This document shows, piece after piece, positions 1 through 8,975 of a DNA stretch of 64,000 nucleotides. Each line of letters opens with the position of its first letter. The stretch's first letter is position 1. Both the position numbers and the translations under genes were made by a program. The stretch comes from Bacillus sp. Marseille-P3661 (lineage in GTDB: Bacteria; Bacillota; Bacilli; Bacillales; Bacillaceae_J): NCBI RefSeq assembly GCF_900240995.1, contig NZ_LT965953.1, forward strand, positions 1,580,996 through 1,644,995, given 5' to 3'. The notes beneath the pieces were generated by a model. It had not been told where the DNA came from. It saw nothing but the letters and a program-made list of their open reading frames with translations, and searched no databases.

Positions 1-447
1 AGTATAGTAGTATTTGCATTAATAAAGCGGAGATTTATAATATATTATTATGATTGGATTATTTTACATCGAATGAAAAATATATAAGTAAAATATAACA
101 TAATGATTTAGCAATCTTTTCATTGCTCACATAACTCTATAACTTAACTTTTCGCAGTAAAATATTGTTAATTTTTGAATTTTCTTAATTATATAATAAA
201 TAAAAGTTTTTTTCAATACTTGCTGTTTGATTTTTGCTTAATTTAATAATCCGTATAATAATCTATGGGAATCTAAAAGTTTTTTTCATTTTTTTAAATG
301 AGTGACAGGACCACATAAGAAATTTGACTTTCTAAAACTAGAACTTAAACAATATATGTTTGTAAATCTTAATTACTAGAGGAATAGACATACAGCTCGA
401 TTTCGCACCCCTAGTTTAAAAATGCTAAAAAAGAAGGAGAGGATTTT
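1..447. other. AT-rich leader region upstream of the rpiR-type gene
   Basis: No gene is supported here. The stretch is very AT-rich. A TATAAT hexamer lies at 254-259, but no well-spaced -35 was found, so a promoter is possible and not shown. The rpiR ribosome binding site (AAGGAGAGG, about 434-442) lies at its end. Confidence 0.5.
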
Positions 448-1299
448 ATGTCTAACGTTATAGACCGAGTAAAAAAACTATTACCTACATTACCAGCTAC
501 CCTCAAAAGAATAGCTAATGTTGTTATAGATGATCCAGAATTTGTAGTTAAAGATAACCTAAATGGACTTGCGATAAAATCAAAAACTAGTGATGCTGCC
601 GTCGTTCGGTTTGCCAAGCGAGTTGGATACAAAGGTTTCAGAGATCTTCAAATCAGCCTTGCTTATGAACTTGGGGATAGTCACACACAAATGGATCAAG
701 AAATAGGGTTACACGCAAGTATCGAAACCATTGTTAACGTTTCTTCTAATGCAAATATACACGCCGTAACCGAGTCGCGGGAATTTTTGAATTATACCTC
801 CGTGGAAAAAGTAATCAATATAATTAAAAAGGCTCGAATTGTTCATATTTTTGCACAAGGCATCAATTACTCAACAGGAATTGATTTATCCTATAATCTT
901 ATGAAACTTGGCATATTATGCAATGTTTATAATGATTCTTATATGCATGCAGTTGCTGGAGCTATTTCAAGCCCTGATGACGTTGCCTTGGCGATTTCTC
1001 ATAGAGGTTCAAATAAAGAGGTGATTGAATCCTTAACCATTGCACGTCAACATCATGCAAAAACAATTGCTTTAACGACAAGGGTCAATTCGCCAATTAC
1101 TAAAATTGCGGATATATCACTTTGTGTTGCAGAGAAGGAAATAGTATTTCAAGGCGAGCCTTTAACATCCAGAATGAGCATGATGCACCTTGTCGATATT
1201 TTATTCCTTGGAATAGCAGCAAACATGGACGGAAAATCTCTTCAACGCTTAAAGGAAGTAAAAGAAGTACTAAATGAAAAAAGAGATCCTATCCTCTAA
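448..1299 (+). CDS. MurR/RpiR family transcriptional regulator
   Basis: A 283-residue DNA-binding regulator. Residues about 1-75 match the RpiR-type helix-turn-helix, with the recognition region around AAVVRFAKRVGYKGFRDLQ. Residues about 125-255 form a SIS sugar-phosphate-binding fold with the segments SYNLMKLG and ISHRGSNKEVIES. RpiR proteins normally sense phosphorylated sugars or amino sugars and control a neighbouring operon. The start is well supported by AAGGAGAGG eight bases upstream of ATG. It is the only plus-strand gene before a long minus-strand series, facing the permease gene, with a repeat-rich spacer between them. Its target cannot be read from the sequence; the neighbouring permease and ABC operon are candidates only by proximity. 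Family assignment is secure, ligand unknown. Confidence 0.92.
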   Translation: MSNVIDRVKKLLPTLPATLKRIANVVIDDPEFVVKDNLNGLAIKSKTSDAAVVRFAKRVGYKGFRDLQISLAYELGDSHTQMDQEIGLHASIETIVNVSSNANIHAVTESREFLNYTSVEKVINIIKKARIVHIFAQGINYSTGIDLSYNLMKLGILCNVYNDSYMHAVAGAISSPDDVALAISHRGSNKEVIESLTIARQHHAKTIALTTRVNSPITKIADISLCVAEKEIVFQGEPLTSRMSMMHLVDILFLGIAANMDGKSLQRLKEVKEVLNEKRDPIL

Positions 1300-1302
1300 A
1301 AA

Positions 1303-1420
1303 AACAGAGCCAGGGGGTCAGCTCATCCACTGGCCCAGGGGAAGAGCCAGAGGGACAGGTCCACTGGCCTATCGTATATATTCACGAATCATGCCACTGA
1401 TCCTATCCCTCTGGCTCTAA
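1303..1420. repeat. Dispersed palindromic repeat R1, compound copy
   Basis: An inverted-repeat element running from AGAGCCAGAGGGACAGG (from 1343) to CCTATCCCTCTGGCTCT (to 1418), preceded by a partial CAGGGGGTCAGCTC module. It starts immediately after the rpiR stop codon and could act as its transcription terminator. It belongs to the same family as the elements listed near 1.5, 16.5, 17.6, 23.2, 32.4, 34.3, 36.2, 38.3, 42.2, 52.3 and 54.3 kb. Confidence 0.85.
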
Positions 1421-1489
1421 ACAAAAATAAGCGTGTCCCTTATCTAAGAGATACGCTTCAACTCAATTGCTATTTAATTCAGAGAACCA

Positions 1490-1617
1490 GCGGAAACCAG
1501 AGGGACAGAAACCAGAGGGACAGGTCCACCGGCACTGACTCATTAGCATATACATACTAACTTGCGCCACGGTACCTGTCCCCCTGGCCCTCACCCCTGG
1601 CCCTCTGGTCCTTCCTT
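1490..1617. repeat. Dispersed palindromic repeat R1, compound copy with a doubled left end
   Basis: The left end ACCAGAGGGACAG occurs twice in a row (1494-1530), and the right half has CCACGGTACCTGTCCCCCTGG followed by CTGGCCCTCTGGTCC. The element fills the space between the two convergent genes rpiR and the permease. Doubled ends suggest nested insertion or slippage. Confidence 0.85.
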
Positions 1618-1620
1618 AGG

Positions 1621-3012
1621 TTATTCAAATGTATTTTCTTTAAAAACTGATGGAGAGTTCTTAAACCCTTTTGTCGTAATAGCAAGGAAGATGATTCCTG
1701 CAGCTAACCAACAAAATCCAACTGTCTTTCCTATTACATCCATACCTACTAAAATATAACAACAAACTAGAAACCCTAGAATAGGAAACAAAACGTTTGT
1801 AATTAAAAATAGGCCAGATCGCTCTTTTCGTCGTATAAAATATTCTACAAAAACAGATAAGTTTACACATATAAAACCTATTAATGCACCAAATACAACG
1901 ATCGAGAAGAACACACTTAATGGAATGAAAACTGCCCCAATATAACCAACCACAGCCATAAAAATAATACTATTCACTGGAGTCTTATGCTTAGGATGAA
2001 GTCGCGAAAAGAAGTTTGGTAAAACCTTGTCACGCCCCATACTGAATAACACTCTTGATGCTGCAGCCTGGCCAGCAAGCGCAGTTGAAATTCCCGAAAT
2101 GGCGATAATCAGTGTACAAAACGTAGCAAGAGTTCCCCCACCAACTGAAAATGCAATTTCAAAAAATGCAGTATCTGCCGTTTCAAAAGAATTAAAATCC
2201 GGTTGTGCTACTGTTGCAAAATAAGCTTGAGCGATATAAAAAACAGTACTAACCACACAAGCCAACACAGCAGCTCTACCTACCATTTTCCCTGTAACAT
2301 TTGAATCTTCTGCCATCGTGGTTACAGCGTCAAATCCGATATACGATAGAACAGCAATCGATGCTGCCGCCATTAAACTGTCCCAAGAAAATGTTTCAGG
2401 ATTATAAATACCCTTAAATGTAAAGACCTCTCCATAGCCAACACCATTTGCTACTGCTTTTATAGCAACTATTACAAATGCCACAATGCTTAAAATCATA
2501 AAGATTGTCATAATAATATTTACCCGTGATGTTGTTTTAGCACCAAAATAATTACATATTGTAACTGGGACTAAAAATACTAGTAACAGCACCCAAAGCG
2601 GAATAAATGGTAAGAGTTCCGATAAAAATAAAGCACTTACTTTATAGATTAACATTGGGAAAATTAGATAATCTAACATAATAGACCAGCCCGCAATAAA
2701 ACCCACATTTGAATGAACAGCTTGTGATGTGTAACTATACGTTGAGCCAGCAATTGGGTATGCTTGAGCCATTTTACCGTAACAGTAAGCTGTAAATAGC
2801 ATAGCAATTAAACCAATTAAGTAGGCTAAAACGGCATGACCTTGAGATACTTGAGCAAGAGCACCAAATAGTGTTTGAGCTGAAACCGGTGCCATAAATA
2901 CCATTCCAAAAATAACTAAATCCCGAGTTTTTAATACTTTCTTAAATTCCTGTTTATATCCAAATTGTTCGATCCCCTGTGTTTTTGAGGACTCTAAACT
3001 AGAATAAGACAT
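1621..3012 (-). CDS. APC superfamily amino acid/polyamine permease
   Basis: A 463-residue integral membrane carrier with about 12 hydrophobic segments. The N-terminal motif FGMVFMAPVSAQTLFG, the following YGKMAQAYPIAGSTYSY and the mid-protein region SYIGFDAVTTMAEDS are characteristic of the APC superfamily, closest in feel to PuuP-like putrescine/amino acid importers. GGGGGAGAATC precedes the ATG. The gene lies downstream of and in the same direction as the ABC transporter operon, separated by about 330 bases, so it probably has its own promoter. Its position beside a deacetylase, an amidase and an aminotransferase suggests import of an amine or amino acid used by that pathway. Family is secure; substrate is inference. 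Confidence 0.9.
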   Translation of the reverse strand: MSYSSLESSKTQGIEQFGYKQEFKKVLKTRDLVIFGMVFMAPVSAQTLFGALAQVSQGHAVLAYLIGLIAMLFTAYCYGKMAQAYPIAGSTYSYTSQAVHSNVGFIAGWSIMLDYLIFPMLIYKVSALFLSELLPFIPLWVLLLVFLVPVTICNYFGAKTTSRVNIIMTIFMILSIVAFVIVAIKAVANGVGYGEVFTFKGIYNPETFSWDSLMAAASIAVLSYIGFDAVTTMAEDSNVTGKMVGRAAVLACVVSTVFYIAQAYFATVAQPDFNSFETADTAFFEIAFSVGGGTLATFCTLIIAISGISTALAGQAAASRVLFSMGRDKVLPNFFSRLHPKHKTPVNSIIFMAVVGYIGAVFIPLSVFFSIVVFGALIGFICVNLSVFVEYFIRRKERSGLFLITNVLFPILGFLVCCYILVGMDVIGKTVGFCWLAAGIIFLAITTKGFKNSPSVFKENTFE

Positions 3013-3338
3013 GATTCTCCCCCAATCCTTATGTTGTTAACCAAGCATGGACCAGATAATATCTTTAAGAAACTGTTATACTATATCCATCAAATTATGG
3101 CCTGGTGTTAGCTAATTTTCTTATCTCTTCTATTAAAATAAGCTAGATTATAGGAACCGGTTTCATTAACCCGTTCCTACTGTCCTTCTAGGACTCAATT
3201 TATAAGGTTCTAAATATATTTTAATAGTCTTATTCATGTTATAAATACCAAACTTAGTCGTTAGACCATCCTTTTATATTAACAATAACGATTCTGTGGA
3301 TTAAAATAATGCCAACAACCTCTTAGTTTACTTTTTTA
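3013..3338. other. Intergenic region between ABC operon and permease
   Basis: No gene. On the minus strand there is an imperfect hairpin with arms AGGAACGGGTT and AAACCGGTTCCT at about 3157-3183. It lies between the ABC operon end and the permease start. It is not followed by a clear T-run, so it may be a weak terminator or simply a palindrome. Confidence 0.4.
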
Positions 3339-4037
3339 TTAGACTGCCATATATTGTTCGATTCTTAATCTAGAGTTTTGATCTACCAAATCGTTAATTA
3401 CGATTTGCCCTTGGTTCATTACTGCGTAAGAATGGGCTACACTTAGGGCAAAATCAACGTTTTGCTCTACAAGTAAAACCGATACCCCTTGTTCATTCAT
3501 TTTTCGTAATGCATTTGAAATATTATCAATGACAGAAGGCTGGACACCCTCTGTAATCTCATCCAATATAATTAGTTTTGGTGATCGAATCATGGCCCTT
3601 GCCATAAGCAACATCTTCTTTTCTCCACCACTTAACGTACCCGCCTCTTGTTTCAATCTTTCCTTAAGGATTGGGAAAATTCGAAAAGCTTCCTCGCAAA
3701 TGGTGCTAAAACTTGTACTTTGACGTGGAAGGCCCACCTTCAGATTTTGCTCCACGCTTAAATTATCAAATAATGCTGATTCCTGGGGTGCATAAGCAAT
3801 CCCCATATTTGCAATCTGGAACGGTTTTAGTCCTGTAATCCTAGCTCCGTCAAATGAGATTTCTCCCTCAAATGTTTCAACAATTCCCATGATAGTCTTT
3901 AATAGAGTGGATTTCCCTACACCATTTCTTCCCAATACACATAAGATCTTACCGTATTCAACCTTTAATTGTATTTCTCTGTCAATGACCGTTCGCCCAT
4001 ATCCCGAAGACATCCTGTTTATTTCCATTAGACTCAT
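3339..4037 (-). CDS. Branched-chain amino acid/urea-type ABC transporter ATPase (LivF/UrtE type)
   Basis: A 232-residue ABC ATPase energising import with the fused permease-ATPase next to it. Visible motifs are Walker A (GRNGVGKST), the signature LSGGEKKML, Walker B (LIILDEITEG) and a switch His region (LLVEQNVDFAL). The LivF/UrtE subfamily is indicated by MSLMEINRMSSGYG at the N-terminus and by the gene order. The start ATG overlaps the upstream stop codon by four bases (ATGA), so translation is coupled. The Walker B segment reads LDEI where most family members have LDEP. It is the last gene of the transporter operon. LivF versus UrtE cannot be settled from the sequence, because no urea-cycle or urease gene is present in the window. 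Confidence 0.92.
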   Translation of the reverse strand: MSLMEINRMSSGYGRTVIDREIQLKVEYGKILCVLGRNGVGKSTLLKTIMGIVETFEGEISFDGARITGLKPFQIANMGIAYAPQESALFDNLSVEQNLKVGLPRQSTSFSTICEEAFRIFPILKERLKQEAGTLSGGEKKMLLMARAMIRSPKLIILDEITEGVQPSVIDNISNALRKMNEQGVSVLLVEQNVDFALSVAHSYAVMNQGQIVINDLVDQNSRLRIEQYMAV

Positions 4038-5776
4038 GTTGCCCTTCCCCCTAAATACACTCTCTTAACAAGCTCATTCCCAGTAACGTCTTGTACAGTC
4101 CCATCTGCCATAATTGTCCCATCATGTAAAACGGTTACCCTATCAGAGATTTCCTTTACAAAATCCACATCATGTTCGATGACTAGTAGGGAAATATTAT
4201 CCTTACGCGCAAGTTGTGTCAGCATTTTCCCTATGTTTCTCCGCTCATGTAAAGTTAAACCTGCAGTAGGTTCATCTAAAAATAATACTTTCGGTTCAAG
4301 CGCGATTGACATACATAGTTCCAGCAATTGCTGGTCTCCATGGACTAGGTTATCTGCCTCAACTGATAACTTTTCCGATAACCCGCTTTGGCGCAGCAAC
4401 TGTTCAGCGGAAGGCGTTAAAGTTAACGTATTTGTTCTTTTAAAGAAAGAAGGGAACTTACCTTTTCCTGCTGCTAATTGTAAGTTTTCAGCTACCGTTA
4501 ATGAACCAATTATATTTGTGGATTGAAATGTCCGAGCTATTCCCAAGCGAACGATGTCCTCTGGTTTCTTATTCTCGATTCTTTGTCCCTCTAACTCCAC
4601 AGCTCCTGTTGGAATATTCCGTCCTGTAAGACTGTTTATCAATGTTGATTTTCCTGCTCCATTTGGTCCGATAATACATAACAATTCTCCACTGTTTAAC
4701 TTCAAATCTATACCTTTTAGTATATTAAGAGATCCAAATGAAACCTTAAGATTTTGAATATTTAGAATACCATTTCCGTGTTGTTTACTTTGAGAAGGGG
4801 GCTTCACCACAACTTGATATTGGTTTTCCTTATCCGATGTTTTTTTGTTAAGCAGTGAATACAATCCATTTGGCATAAACACTACGACAAACACGAAGAG
4901 CAGTCCAAGTAGCACTTGCCACACATAAGGAAAACTTTCAATAAAATACGGTTCTAAAATATTAATTAATAATGCTCCAATAACTGCACCCACTAGCTTG
5001 CCGCGTCCACCGATTGCAACCCACACGATAACCTGCGTAGCTAAAACAAAATTCAATAGACTAGGTGAAACGAATCCTGAGTAAGGAGCATATAGAACGC
5101 CGGCTAAACCTGCAATGGTCCCTGAGAGAACAAACATTAACGTCCGAACCCACGCTGTTTTGTAACCCATAAAGCGAGTTCGCTCTTCATTATCCCTAAC
5201 AGCAACAACCACTTTTCCCATATTACTGTTCAAAAATTTGTACGAAAGGTAAAGAACGGATACAAAAAAGAAAAAAATAACAAAGTAAAGCGGAATTCCA
5301 GATAAGGGATATCCAGGCAAGCCATTTAATCCATTTTGCCCCCCCGTCAATTGAGGGAAACGGAGTGCCACTTGTTCCGCCAGTAGAGATAATGACAGGG
5401 TAATGACCCCGATATAAAATAGACTCGACTTAGTAAAAAAAAGAAACATACTAACGACAAGAGCCAGCAGTGCCGGAAGAGCAATGCCCAAAACGACTCC
5501 CAAAGCAATAGAAACACTTGAATCCCACTGCAATGCAGTGATAGCAAAGGCGTACGAACCCAAACCAAAAAACACACTGTGCCCCAAAGATAGGATACCA
5601 CCATATCCCCATGCCAAATCAAGACTTATAGCAAAAATAGCAAATATCAAGACCTTCCCAATCAATGATAAAAAGTAATCAGTTGATACGAAAGGCAATA
5701 ACAATAACAGAAGACAAATGATAGTAAGGTGCTTAATAGTAGTATTTTTCAAGAAATAATTGTTTAACAAAAACAT
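4034..5776 (-). CDS. Fused ABC permease-ATPase (LivM-LivG type fusion)
   Basis: A roughly 580-residue fusion. Residues about 1-310 form a LivM-type permease with eight or so membrane segments, including YGGILSLGHSVFFGLGSYAF and the conserved GRGKLVGAVIGALL. A linker rich in K, Q and S leads to residues about 335-580, a LivG-type ATPase with Walker A (GPNGAGKST), Q-loop (ARTFQSTNII), signature region LVHGDQQLLELCMSIA, Walker B (VLFLDEPTAGL) and EHDVDFV. The signature is HGDQQ instead of LSGGQ; LivG/UrtD relatives often have SHGQQ here. LivM-LivG fusions are known but less common than separate genes. The computed ORF begins at a GTG at 5779; the next codon, ATG at 5776, is the likelier start. 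Ends in an ATGA overlap with the next ATPase. Confidence 0.92.
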   Translation of the reverse strand: MFLLNNYFLKNTTIKHLTIICLLLLLLPFVSTDYFLSLIGKVLIFAIFAISLDLAWGYGGILSLGHSVFFGLGSYAFAITALQWDSSVSIALGVVLGIALPALLALVVSMFLFFTKSSLFYIGVITLSLSLLAEQVALRFPQLTGGQNGLNGLPGYPLSGIPLYFVIFFFFVSVLYLSYKFLNSNMGKVVVAVRDNEERTRFMGYKTAWVRTLMFVLSGTIAGLAGVLYAPYSGFVSPSLLNFVLATQVIVWVAIGGRGKLVGAVIGALLINILEPYFIESFPYVWQVLLGLLFVFVVVFMPNGLYSLLNKKTSDKENQYQVVVKPPSQSKQHGNGILNIQNLKVSFGSLNILKGIDLKLNSGELLCIIGPNGAGKSTLINSLTGRNIPTGAVELEGQRIENKKPEDIVRLGIARTFQSTNIIGSLTVAENLQLAAGKGKFPSFFKRTNTLTLTPSAEQLLRQSGLSEKLSVEADNLVHGDQQLLELCMSIALEPKVLFLDEPTAGLTLHERRNIGKMLTQLARKDNISLLVIEHDVDFVKEISDRVTVLHDGTIMADGTVQDVTGNELVKRVYLGGRAT

Positions 5777-5789
5777 CACCCTATCGTTC

Positions 5790-6632
5790 CTAAGATAAAT
5801 TGGTTTTTCGGAATCTCATAATTACCATTGCCAGAACCACGATCGAAATGCTTCCCCAGATTGAATCGTACCAGAAAGAAATCAATGTTTGGGATCCTCC
5901 TAAGATAGTAGCGCTTCCTGCAACCCCTAGTATAGACCCCATCCCACCAACCAACACTAAAAAAAAGGCATTCATTACGTAGCAAACCCCCATCCCAGGG
6001 TATACACTAACAAAAGGAGCAAGTAGAGCTCCTGCAAACCCCGCCAATGCACTACCTACCACAAAGGTAGTAGTATAAGCCCTATTTACATTAATACCTA
6101 GCGAGGAAGATAATACCGGATCTTTAATTACAGCTCGAACCGTTACCCCTACGTTTGTTTTACGTTCTATTAAAACAAGCATGATTACAACGGCTATTGC
6201 AATGAAGACGATAAGTATACGGTAAAGCGGATAACTTACATCGAACATCGACACAGATTGATCTATAGGCATTGGTACTGGTTTGTAGTTTTTTCCAAAG
6301 ATCATCTCAATGCATTGCCGTATTACAATTCCTACTCCCCACGTTGCAAGAATAGACTCCATGATCTTGCCATAAAGACGACGAATCAATAGCCTCTCCA
6401 AAACCAGTCCAAATAATGCTACAACAATAGGTGCAATAAGCAGCGCTAACCATGGACTCAATCCAAGGCTAGTAGTTAGGTAGGCCGAATAAGCTCCTAA
6501 CATCAAAAGCTCTCCATGCGCCAAATTCACTACACCCATTAATCCAAATATAATTGCGAGTCCGATAGCGACAAGGAATAATATCGCTATCGAACTAATA
6601 ACATCTAAACCTACAATCGTTGCGGTTACCAA
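5790..6632 (-). CDS. Branched-chain amino acid/urea-type ABC permease (LivH/UrtB type)
   Basis: A 280-residue membrane permease. The N-terminal GLAIIFGLMGVVNLAHGEL is the hallmark of LivH/UrtB proteins. It forms the second half of the translocation pore with the LivM part of the fusion gene thirteen bases downstream. The start codon is TTG, placed directly after the TAA of the upstream deacetylase gene; a GGAGAG sequence inside the end of that gene gives acceptable spacing. This tight packing places permease, fusion subunit and ATPases in one operon with the deacetylase, the binding protein and the amidase. Confidence 0.92.
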   Translation of the reverse strand: MVTATIVGLDVISSIAILFLVAIGLAIIFGLMGVVNLAHGELLMLGAYSAYLTTSLGLSPWLALLIAPIVVALFGLVLERLLIRRLYGKIMESILATWGVGIVIRQCIEMIFGKNYKPVPMPIDQSVSMFDVSYPLYRILIVFIAIAVVIMLVLIERKTNVGVTVRAVIKDPVLSSSLGINVNRAYTTTFVVGSALAGFAGALLAPFVSVYPGMGVCYVMNAFFLVLVGGMGSILGVAGSATILGGSQTLISFWYDSIWGSISIVVLAMVIMRFRKTNLS

Positions 6633-7745
6633 TTAAACCACTCTCCAAAATTCGGATTGAATCTTTCTAACCTTATCGACGGCTTCGGATTGGTCAAATG
6701 ATACTTTGTTTTCAGGGAGTTCGTTGAAAATACTTTGAAACGGATCTTCCACTCCACTCTCTAGACCACTTAGACATTCAATAACCTTCAATGTACAAAA
6801 CGGTACATATGTTGAACTATATCCTCCTTCATGACAAGCCACAAGACGTCCGTTACAGTGACGGTCAGCTATTCCCTTCACAATTGAAGCCATTTTATAA
6901 AATCCTTCTGCTGTTACTTGCATCCGACCAAGCGGATCATAAATACTTGGGTCTTGCCCAGCCGATACTATCACTAGTTCAGGCATAAACTCATCAGCAA
7001 TCGGAACGACGATATTCTCTAGCGCATAGAGGTACCCTGCATTTCCTGTTCCAGCTGGTAATGGAATATTAACGTTGTACCCTTTTCCTGGACCTTCTCC
7101 TATATCTTCTGCATTTCCCCCTCCAGGAGGAATAGTCCCATGTTGGTGCAGTGAAAAAAATAATATATTAGGATCATCATAAAATGCATGTTCAATACCA
7201 TTTCCATGATGTACATCCCAATCTATAATCATAATACGTTTTAAACCATACTTTTCCCTGGCGTAATGCGCCGCGATGACAGCGTTATTGAATATACAAA
7301 ACCCTAGACCTTGATCTTTTTCAGCGTGGTGCCCACACGGTCGAATAAGAGCGTAAGCATTTTTTACTTTACCTTCCATAACTGCGTCAATACCGGTTAA
7401 AGCACCTCCTACGGACAACTTAGCAATTTCATAGGTACCTTTCCCTACAATGGCATGAACACCTGCGTCACCGCCAGTAGTATCACTAAGTTCTTTGACT
7501 CTATCGATATATTCCGGCGTATGAAAATATTCAATCTCATTTCTAGTAGCATACCTTGGTTTCAAAACTTCTAATTCATTGATAAACCCGCTACGCTCTA
7601 ATAGATTTTTTATACGTCTTTTAGTACTTGGATTTTCAGCGTAAATATCTGGCTCTAAATATCCTTCCGCTCTGAGCATAAGTGCTCCGGTACCAACATT
7701 ATGCCAAAAGTAACTTTCATCACATATAAATCCTGTCTTAGCCAT
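6633..7745 (-). CDS. Histone-deacetylase-like amidohydrolase (acetylpolyamine amidohydrolase type)
   Basis: A 370-residue Zn-dependent deacetylase. The computed ORF starts 14 codons earlier, but GGAGGTGCAAGAATATG marks the ATG at 7745 and removes an overlap with the upstream gene. Visible active-site features in this numbering are the paired His at 139-140 (RPCGHHAEKDQG), Zn ligands D177 and H179 (DWDVHHGNG), D265 (SAGQDPSIYDPLG) and the transition-state Tyr309 (EGGYSS). The SAGQD and DPLGRM pattern fits the class II, HDAH or acetylpolyamine amidohydrolase branch more than AcuC. Bacterial members remove acetyl groups from polyamines and other amines. It sits inside a transporter-amidase operon, which suggests that the imported compound is N-acylated. 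Fold and catalysis are secure; the substrate is inference. Confidence 0.92.
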   Translation of the reverse strand: MAKTGFICDESYFWHNVGTGALMLRAEGYLEPDIYAENPSTKRRIKNLLERSGFINELEVLKPRYATRNEIEYFHTPEYIDRVKELSDTTGGDAGVHAIVGKGTYEIAKLSVGGALTGIDAVMEGKVKNAYALIRPCGHHAEKDQGLGFCIFNNAVIAAHYAREKYGLKRIMIIDWDVHHGNGIEHAFYDDPNILFFSLHQHGTIPPGGGNAEDIGEGPGKGYNVNIPLPAGTGNAGYLYALENIVVPIADEFMPELVIVSAGQDPSIYDPLGRMQVTAEGFYKMASIVKGIADRHCNGRLVACHEGGYSSTYVPFCTLKVIECLSGLESGVEDPFQSIFNELPENKVSFDQSEAVDKVRKIQSEFWRVV

Positions 7746-7764
7746 ATTCTTGCACCTCCAAATT

Positions 7765-8952
7765 CTATTGCGGTTTGATAACGCCAAAGTCTTTTACCAC
7801 TTTGAACTCTAGGTCAGACTGTACTTCCCCAAGATAGATTGATAGATTAGCATATTTTGATTTCTCATCAAATGTAATCTCTCCTCTAGGACCTACAAAT
7901 GAAACCTTAGATATTTGTTCTTTAACCGCCTCTGTCTCTAAAGAATTCGCTTCCTTCACCGCCAAGGCCCACATATGAATTGCATCATAAGGACCGTTTG
8001 ATATGAAATTTGGTCTTGGTGCGTTTTCTCCGAACATTTCATTATATCTCTCAAGAAATTTCTTATTTTCTTCAGTTTCTAAATTGTAGAAATAAGACGC
8101 AGGCTCAATCATACCCACTGCTCCTTCGCCCATCGCTTTCACGGAATCCTCATCAACTACAAAGCTTATTATTTTTACTTGCTTATCTAAACCCATACTG
8201 CGAAGTTGCTTAATAAATGCAATTGCATCAGAACCAATAAGCTCCATAGAGATCATATCAGGTTTAGCAGCTTGTATTTTTGTTAGGATGGTCGAAAAAT
8301 TTGAAGTACCCATAGGAACGTATTCCTCACCCACTACTTCAGCATTTTCAGCCGATAACGTTTCCTTTAACACATTACTAACATCCCTCGGAAATTTATA
8401 GTCATTTCCTACGATATACCACTTTTTTGTATCATACTCTTCGATTACATATGGCACTACCGGTTCTATAATTTGGGAAGGAGTTTCACCGTTTATATAA
8501 AGATTCGGTGCTTCCACATATTCAGTAATTGGTGTAAAAAAGTACATCTTCCCAGCCTCTTCAGCTATAGGGCTAATCGAATCCCTTTCTGCACCACTTG
8601 CTTGGATAAAAACTACATCCGCTTTATTTTTGTCAATAGCAATCTTGGCTTGTTCATTCGCAACTTTAGGATCAGTTCCAGTGTCTCCTACCATTAACTC
8701 GAGCTTTTTTCCTAACAGTCCTCCCGCATCATTGATCTCCTTTATTGCCATTTCCGCGACATTCACCGAGGTTCCGCCATAAGGAGATGCTGGTCCGCTT
8801 AAAGCGGTAAGTAGACTAACTTTGATCGTGTTCCCGGATTCATCGCTGTTTGTTTCACCCGCGCTCTGATCTACTTTTTCGTTAGATTGTGCACAAGCGC
8901 TAAACACGATTATTGATAGTATAAGTACGAATAGCGAAAATACTTTTTTCAT
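7765..8952 (-). CDS. ABC transporter substrate-binding lipoprotein (LivJ/UrtA type)
   Basis: A 395-residue periplasmic-binding-type protein anchored as a lipoprotein. The start is taken at the ATG at 8952, nine codons inside the computed ORF, because GGAGGTCAAACGATG precedes it and it gives a normal signal peptide. The signal MKKVFSLFVLILSIIVFSAC ends at lipidated Cys20. The mature part begins a Peripla_BP_6 fold with the segments LLTALSGPASPYG and INDAGGLLGKKLEL, typical of LivJ, UrtA and AmiC proteins, which bind branched amino acids, urea or amides. It is the binding partner of the LivH/LivMG/LivF system in this operon. An amide or acylated-amine ligand would fit the neighbouring amidase and deacetylase, but this is inference. 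Confidence 0.93.
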   Translation of the reverse strand: MKKVFSLFVLILSIIVFSACAQSNEKVDQSAGETNSDESGNTIKVSLLTALSGPASPYGGTSVNVAEMAIKEINDAGGLLGKKLELMVGDTGTDPKVANEQAKIAIDKNKADVVFIQASGAERDSISPIAEEAGKMYFFTPITEYVEAPNLYINGETPSQIIEPVVPYVIEEYDTKKWYIVGNDYKFPRDVSNVLKETLSAENAEVVGEEYVPMGTSNFSTILTKIQAAKPDMISMELIGSDAIAFIKQLRSMGLDKQVKIISFVVDEDSVKAMGEGAVGMIEPASYFYNLETEENKKFLERYNEMFGENAPRPNFISNGPYDAIHMWALAVKEANSLETEAVKEQISKVSFVGPRGEITFDEKSKYANLSIYLGEVQSDLEFKVVKDFGVIKPQ

Positions 8953-8975
8953 CGTTTGACCTCCAGTAATTGTCA

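Noticed and set aside
1303-1617. CRISPR array
   Set aside because: Repeats are palindromic, irregularly spaced and scattered over the window; there are no regular spacers and no cas genes.
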